In this document: piece after piece, positions 58,273-64,000 of the stretch
Position numbering within the stretch: position 1 is the first letter of the stretch
Layout: each line of letters begins with the position of its first letter
From: Tolypeutes matacus
Lineage: Eukaryota; Chordata; Mammalia; Cingulata; Chlamyphoridae
DNA: 64,000 nucleotides
Assembly (NCBI GenBank): GCA_026826555.1
Contig: JAKSZT010053764.1
Span: forward strand, 38,437,697 to 38,501,696
Direction of reading: 5' to 3'
Notes under the pieces: generated by a model
Databases searched by the model: none
What the model was told of the DNA's origin: nothing
The model's input: the letters and a program-made list of their open reading frames with translations, nothing else
Translations under genes and position numbers: made by a program

Positions 58273-58699
58273 AATAATATTAATGTTATCTTTGTAGCAA
58301 AGTGTTTGATTAATTTTGGGCATGCAAATAAACATTTTTTTTTCTATTTGGGATGTAAGCTCTCATACATGTATTAATTCCTCTATATCCCTACTTATTT
58401 TTTACTTCTCCATGTGTTCTGAAGGCAGAATATTAGTTTTTGATTTATATATCTAGGAATTATGTTGTGTGTGTCTGAAAAGCTTCAGAGACCATGAATT
58501 AATTGTAATCCAAGGTCCCTGGCAGAAGAAAATGAAATCTTCTCTGGCCTAAGTTATCTTCAACCCAGGCTTCAACAAATTCACACAGATAAAGATCCAA
58601 GGAACTTGAGCTCACACTAAAAGATAAAACAAGGCAACAAGGTGTCATGCATAAAAGTTGGCAGGAACCAAGCTTATTGGGCACAGAAGATAAGTTAAG
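58273..58699. other. Mostly unassigned; start may continue the old antisense L1
   Basis: aaagtgtttgattaattttgggcatg to about 58470 may belong to the old antisense L1 before 57465. The rest shows no feature. Confidence 0.4.
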
Positions 58700-59095
58700 T
58701 TACATTTACTATTCATTTATTCACAAATAAGTATTGAGTTCACTATGTACCAGGTATTATTCCAGGGCTGGGGATACATCAGTGAAAAGAAAAGAAAAAG
58801 AAAAAGAAAAAAGAAAAAAAAATCCTTCCCTTAAATATTTGCATTCAAGTTAAATAAACTGTAGAATCTTAGAAGGTAAAAGTTGTCACAGAGAAAAATA
58901 AAGCAGGAAATGTGTTTAAAGAGTGTGCATGAGAAGAAGAAATTTGAGCAAAGACTTGGAAAGGAGAAATTAAGCCCATCTTGGGTCAGGTGGAAGCATT
59001 CTATGGAGAGATACATAAGGGAAAAAGGTTGGGACAGAGAATGCTCACAACAGAAGGGAGTTCAGGATGGTTGAAGTGAAGTCAATAAATGAAAG
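58700..59095 (-). mobile_element. L2 fragment, antisense
   Basis: tactattcatttattcacaaataagtattgagttcactatgtaccaggtattattccagggctggggatacatcagtg, tatttgcattcaag, cacagagaaaaataaagcagg, aaatttgagcaaagacttgg is a clear reversed L2 order. An (AAAAG)n grew inside at 58790-58822. Confidence 0.9.
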
Positions 59096-59099
59096 AAAC

Positions 59100-59986
59100 T
59101 AAAGAAAAGGTCTTAGAGGTGGTGGGCAGAAGTAAAAAATGTATTGAAATAGGAATATGCAAAAAGAGATCATTAAAAATCACTAAGCAATTAAAACTTT
59201 TAAGACTGAAAAAATACAGTTGAAATTTAAAAGGAATTGGATGGTTTAAACATCAGATAGGACATAGCTAAAGAGAATAAGTGAACTGAGAGATAGAGTT
59301 TATGAAATTATTCAGAATAAAGCAAAGAAAGGTGAAGGCATGAAACTGAGGCTTAACATATGTCTAATGAGAATTCAAGATGAATAGAAGAAAAGGGATG
59401 AGAGAGAAGCAATATTCAAAGCCAAAAATGGCATAGTATTTCAGGAATCATAAAACATCAATTCTCAGATTCAAGAAGCCCAATAAATCCCAAGCATGAT
59501 AAATGAAGAGACATTCATATCTACACAAAACATAGAGAAATAGCTAGAAAGAAAAAACAAATCACCTGCAAAAGAATGACAATTTTATAGCTGACTTCTT
59601 AATAGCATCAATGAAGTCAGAATAGAGTGAAGTAATATTTAAAAGTGCTGAAGGAAATATCTGTCTACTATTCTATATCTAGTGAAAGTGTCTTTTAAAG
59701 TTAAAGAAAAAAGAAAGACATTTTCAGACAAGCAAAAATTGTGTTTTCCACCCGCAGATGTCTACTAAAGGAAATTTGGAAGAGTATATTTCAGGGAAAA
59801 TGATCCCAGAAAGAAGGTCTGAGATGCTGGAAGGAAGGGCACACCCATAAATTTGTAAATATCAAAGCTGATATAATCACATATTGGTTGATTAAAGCAC
59901 TGATAATGACATTGATTTGTGAGTTTTAAAAAGATAGAATAAAAATATTGAGCAAGAGCGACATATAACTCATTGGTCAGGGGATT
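59100..59986 (+). mobile_element. Ancient L1 (or HAL1), ORF1 region, sense
   Basis: Order of an old L1 ORF1: aatcactaagcaattaaaac, gagaattcaagatgaatagaag, aagccaaaaatggcatag, cattctcagattcaag, aaagtgctgaaggaaatatctgtctactattctatatctagtgaaagtgtc, gacattttcagacaagcaaaaattg and gatgtctactaaaggaaat, the degraded ORF1 C-terminus coding phrase. No frame is open. The following ORF2-like sequence supports L1 over HAL1, but both remain possible. Confidence 0.78.
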
Positions 59987-60001
59987 AAAAGTTAATGTGT
60001 T
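59987..60001. repeat. Target-site duplication, left copy (short L1 tail)
   Basis: aaaagttaatgtgtt, repeated exactly at 60112-60126. Confidence 0.9.
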
Positions 60002-60111
60002 ATCAATGCAAGTTATTGTTTGGTTGGTATATGATAGGCCTGCATTTTGTACATGATTATTCTGTAAACCCACAACTTCTCTAATAAAGAAAAGAAAATG
60101 GAAAAAAAAAA
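60002..60111 (+). mobile_element. 110-bp L1 tail inserted in the ancient L1
   Basis: tgtacatgattattctgtaaacccacaacttctctaataaag and an A14 tail; the same tail group ends at 62228. Perfect 15-bp duplications on both sides. Confidence 0.92.
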
Positions 60112-60926
60112 AAAAGTTAATGTGTTCTGGGCTTTTGGGATTCCTTGATGAGAAGGGTGAAGATAGTGATGAATTTTAAACTTCTTAGAATAAGTATTCA
60201 TGTTAAAATTTTTAGAAAAACAACCATCACTGAAAAATATCATGTAAAATTTCCAATTATGAGAAGGAAAAATTAGAATGAGAGGAAAAACAAAGTAAAT
60301 ATAAACATATGCAAAGAAAGGAAGGCGAGAGAGAAGAAAAGAAAAATCAGAGTAGAAAGAACAAAACAAAATGATAGAAATAAATACTAATACCAATAAT
60401 TTCAATCAATGGGAATTAAAAAACAATTCTGAAAAAGACAAAGATTGTAAGATTGGGTAAACAAGCAAAATTTAGCAGAGGTAAGTCACTATATAATGAA
60501 AAAAAAATTCAATTAACCAGGTAGATATAAAAATTCTAAACTTGAATATTGTTAATAAAAGAGCCACACTGCATCTAAAGCAGAGTTGATAAAAGCATAA
60601 GGATTTAAAGATAAGTCCACCATCATAGTAGGAGATTTTAATTGATCTTTTAATAATTGGTAGATCAGATTTTTAAAAATCAATAAACTAAAGAAAGAAT
60701 GTTTGAATAGGAGAGTTACACTTGATCAAATGGACATGTTTATAATTAACTCCACAAGAAAGAATGAACAATCTTTTTATGCAAATGTGGATAATTTATG
60801 AAAACTTATCACCTATTAAGCCACAAAACAGGTCTTAAATTTCAAAGGATTGATATCATATAGAGCGTGTTCTCTGAGCACAGAATAATTTTGTTAGAAA
60901 TCAATTAAAAGAAATATGACGAGAAA
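60112..60926 (+). mobile_element. Ancient L1, ORF1-ORF2 region, sense
   Basis: Starts with the right duplication (60112-60126). Later, gtccaccatcatagtaggagattttaattg is the endonuclease VGDFN phrase, and gcctattaagccacaaaacaggtc follows as in other old L1s. The frame is destroyed. Confidence 0.78.
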
Positions 60927-61341
60927 GCGCCTTAGATTCCTAAAGCTGTCATAACAAATTACTACAGACTGGGTGGTGTAAAACAAGAGAACTTTATTCT
61001 CTATTATGGATGTTAGAAGTCCATGATCAAAGTATTGGCTGGACCACCCTCCCTCTGAAGCTTCTAGGGGAGGATCTTCCTTGTTCCAGATACTGGTGGC
61101 CCTGGGTGCCCCTTGGCTTGTGGCAGCATCACTCCAATCTCTGCCTTGGTCTTCACATGACTGTCTTCTTTCTGTATCTGTGTCTGTGTCTGAATTTCCC
61201 TCTTATAAGGACACCAGGCCCACCCTAATCCACGGCTTTGTCCTAAATAAGTACATCTGCAAAACTCACATTCTGAGGCCCCAGGTGGACATGATTTTTT
61301 TGGAGGGGTGGGGTGGGGTGGGGAAGCCATTCAACCCAGTA
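60927..61341 (-). mobile_element. MaLR (MLT1-like) LTR in the ancient L1, antisense
   Basis: cttagattcctaaagctgtcataacaaattactacagactgggtggtg, agaactttattctctattatgg, ggcttgtggcagcatcactccaatctctgcc, cttataaggacaccaggcccaccc, acattctgaggccccagg and ttcaacccagtacc: full reversed MLT1 order. A (GGGGT)n-like stretch grew at 61302-61322. It separates two parts of the ancient L1. Confidence 0.88.
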
Positions 61342-61999
61342 CCGTTCCACATGTATGGAACTTTAAAAAAACATATTGACTAATGAACCCATGGGCATAA
61401 AAGAAAACATAATAGAAATAAGAACACATGTAGAACTAAACATTAATGGAAATATCCCATTTCCAAACTAGGTTAGCTAGGATGTAGCTAACCTAGAATT
61501 TGGAGGGAAGTTGAAAGGCATACATTTACACTTAAGAAAAGAATAAGGCTAAAAATTAATGAGGTAAACATCTGATTTAAGAAATTAGGGAAAGGATAAG
61601 AGAATATACCTAAAAACAGTAGAAATAGAAATTCACAACAAAGATGGGGATAATCAAGAAGGTTGAAAGGGGGTTCTTTGTAAATATGAGTAAGATTGAC
61701 AAAACTATGGCAAGAGGAATAAGAAAAAAAGAGATAAACCAAATAAAATATGAACAAAAAAGATAGTCACAGCTGCATCAGAGACTTAAAAGATGAGTGA
61801 ATATTTTGAACCCAATTTTTGATAAATTAAAATGTTTGATAAAGTGGACTGATTCTTAGGAAAATATAACATACCAAAAATGACTAATAAGAAGTGGAAA
61901 ACCAGAAGAGTATAATCATTAATCGGCAATTAAAAAATCTTCTCCTTAAAGAAAGGAGCAGGCCTAGATGATTTTAGAGTGGAGTTAGATTGTATACGG
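61342..61999 (+). mobile_element. Ancient L1, ORF2 region, sense
   Basis: ggcataaaagaaaacataatagaaat, aaggatgtagctaac-like, ggaaaggataagagaatatacc, aaaaagatagtcacagctgc, agattgacaaaactatggc and ctccttaaagaaaggagcaggcctagatgattttagagtg are ORF2 phrases upstream of the reverse transcriptase. Confidence 0.75.
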
Positions 62000-62228
62000 T
62001 GACAGAATAAAAATTTTTGAAAAAATCCGTGGAACTACAGTATACAAACAGTGAACCCTAAGTTGAACCATGAACTTTAATTAATAGTACAATGATAAAA
62101 ATGTTCTGTCATCAACTGCAACAAATGTTCCATATAAATGAAAGGTGTGAGTGGTGGGGTGGTATATATTGTATTTTACGTATGATTGTTCTGTAAACCC
62201 ACAACTTCTCTAATAAAGAAAAAAAAAA
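62000..62228 (+). mobile_element. L1 3' tail, sense
   Basis: cggtgacagaataaaaatt, acaaatgttccatataaatg, ggtatatattgtattttacg and ctgtaaacccacaacttctctaataaag with A10: same tail as 60002-60111 but longer. It interrupts the ancient L1. The left end is not sharp. Confidence 0.82.
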
Positions 62229-62375
62229 GATGCATTCACAATTTACTTCAGATCAGGAACATAAAATATGTAATAATTTTGAGTTAGTATACTATCAGAA
62301 AATGGAAATGTATTTCTGTGATTGCTATGAGGTGAGTTATTAAAAATTAACTATTAAGATCCTCCCTCTGTTTCC

Positions 62376-63400
62376 TTGGATAATAATTTTTTCAGTGCTG
62401 AAAAAATAATCTCTCCCTTAAAGAAAGCAGTAGGCTTAGATGATTTCACAGTTGAGTTTCCCTAACCCTTGAGGAACCGATTTCAGTCTTACATAAACTT
62501 TTCCAAAGCATATAGAAATGGGAGCACTCTCTGACTCCTTTTAAGAGGCTAGCAAAACTTTGATACCAAATCAGAGAAGGAAATTAAAAGTAAGGAAAAT
62601 CACAGGTCAATCTCACTCCTGAATATAGATGCAAAAATCCTTTCAAAATATTAGCAAACTGAATTCAACAATACATAAAAAAAGCCATATCCCATGACCA
62701 AGTTTGGTCTATGATAGGTATGCAAGGTTGGTTGAACATTAGAAAATTGATCTGTGCAATCCACTACATTAATAGAAAAAAGAGAAAACTCTATGACCAT
62801 TTCAAAGTACATAGAAAAAAAATCACTTGATAAAAATTTAATGTCCAAGTAAAATAAATAACAAAACAAAGAAATGAAGAAAAAAAAAACTTCACATCCA
62901 TTTATGATTAAAATATTTAGCAAAGTAGGAATAGATGGAAATTTTCTCTACCTGATGAAGGTTAACTGCAAAAAAGCTTTCAGCAAACATCATACTTAAT
63001 GGTGAAGGAGAGGATAAAGAAAGGGTGGGCACGATTATTACTTTTTCTATACTGTACTAGATGGCTGAGCCAGTAGAATAAGGCAATATAAAGAAATGAA
63101 ATGTTTAATGATTGGAAATAAAGAATAGAATTATAGAATTGTTTACATAGAAAACTCAAAGAAAGTTACAGATAATTTACTAGACTTAACAGGACATAAT
63201 AGAAAGGTTGCTGGATACAAAATCAACATAAAATTAATTGCCATTCTATACACTATACACTAACAAAAATCAGAAAAAATTAAAACAATTTAAATAAAAG
63301 CATCAACAAATACCAAGTAACTAAGACTAAATTTATGATAAGACCTCTCAGGAGACTTCTAAGGAGAAAGGAGAATATGATAAACTTTTATTTATTTTTT
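62376..63400 (+). mobile_element. Ancient L1, reverse transcriptase region, sense
   Basis: cccttaaagaaagcagtaggcttagatgatttcacagttgag repeats in a changed form the last phrase before the insertion, then gctagcaaaactttgataccaaatc, cacaggtcaatctcactcctgaatatagatgcaaaaatcc, atcccatgaccaagtttgg, caacattagaaaattgatc-like, gcaaacatcatacttaatggtgaagg and gaaaggttgctggatacaaaatcaac. These are the RT-domain phrases of L1 in the right order. No frame survives. Confidence 0.85.
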
Positions 63401-63412
63401 TTATTTTATTTT

Positions 63413-64000
63413 TTTTTATTATGGGTAAAAATCAAAATTCTCACAATACATACAAACATTTGCAAAATGATATATAAATATATATGCATATATGTGTATT
63501 TGTTTACAAAAATGTTGTTTATATATATATATATATATATACATATATTTTAAGAGGTGCTTAGATACCCAAAATATTACACGGAACCCACTGGGATTCC
63601 CATGTTGCCCACCTCCCACACCTCCCATCACATCCCACACAAACATCTCCCACAGTGTGGCCCACCACCCTCAATGAACTTACACATCCTGGAGCCTTGC
63701 CACCAACCATAGACCACAGTTCACACTGTAGACCACACTCTCTCCCACTCAGTTCTGAGTGGTGTGTGCTGATTTAAAATGGCCTACATCCGTTGCCACA
63801 ACAGTACTCCGGACAACCTCCAACTCCCAAAGAAGCCCCTGTATTTCAACTGCTCGTCCCCTCCCTACCCCAAAAGTGTCAAGTGGCCACTGGCTCCACC
63901 TCATTGTTATAATTTCTTGCTTTGCTAGAATCACCATATGTGAACAAGAGAATGCCATCAAGTCCACTCTAGCCCATAGTTCTTCCCCCAATCCAGAGGC
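63413..64000 (-). mobile_element. Unassigned retroposon, copy 3, runs off the window
   Basis: Nearly identical to 14927-15515 of copy 1: ttattatgggtaaaaatc, the (TA)n stretch at 63521-63541, gaggtgcttagatacccaaaa, the C-rich part and the frame ending HTTQN (63991-63749, partial). The 5' part lies beyond the window end, so length and duplication cannot be judged. Confidence 0.9.

Overview
The window is eukaryotic, mammalian, intergenic (or deep intronic) DNA. I found no host protein-coding gene, rRNA, tRNA gene or CRISPR array. Essentially everything recognisable is interspersed repeat. The repeats point to a xenarthran, most likely an armadillo: there are tRNA-derived SINEs with a head reading ggatgtggctcaactggttg and a B box, which match the armadillo DAS-SINE type, one of them flanked by an 18-bp perfect target-site duplication. 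They sit beside mammal-wide MIR, L2, MaLR-type LTRs, L1 and hAT (MER5A) elements. The species call is inference from repeats only.

Layout. 1-3.7 kb: MIR, an old L1 3' end, then unassigned DNA. 3.7-9.9 kb: a 6.2-kb L1 on the minus strand, complete from its 5' end to the poly(A) tail, with 14-bp target-site duplications; both ORFs are broken. 10-14.9 kb: L1 3' UTR, MIR, a solo LTR with 5-bp duplications, an old L1. 14.9-16.5 kb: a 1.56-kb antisense retroposon that I cannot assign to a family; three more copies lie at 38.0, 45.1 and 63.4 kb. 16.5-20 kb: an old antisense L1 split by a younger sense L1 (15-bp duplications), which itself carries an LTR remnant, followed by a long SINE. 20.1-21.5 kb: a MaLR-like LTR split by an antisense retrocopy of an unidentified transcript, with 15-bp duplications. 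22-29 kb: LTRs, L1 3' UTRs, L2 and MIR. 29-30.9 kb: a repeat-poor island that could hold a conserved enhancer. 31-36 kb: LTR, L1 tails, a TG/TA microsatellite and mostly unassigned DNA, with one weak exon candidate at 34.3 kb. 36-45.7 kb: dense L1, LTR, SINE and retroposon nesting, including a hAT element split by an L1 fragment. 46-56 kb: MIRs broken by a SINE and by MER5A, MaLR LTRs, and two SINEs with clear duplications. 56.9-64 kb: old antisense L1, L1 tails, L2, and a fragmented ancient sense L1 running ORF1 to ORF2, ending in the fourth retroposon copy, which runs off the window.

There is no operon-like or pathway logic here. What the window records is a layered history of insertions, in which target-site duplications let the order of several events be read directly. 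The strongest candidate for something undescribed is the multi-copy 1.56-kb retroposon; next come the nested retrocopy at 20.5-21.4 kb and the repeat-poor island near 30.3 kb. Family names other than L1, L2, MIR, MER5A, MaLR-type and DAS-type SINE are deliberately not given, because they need a repeat-library search.
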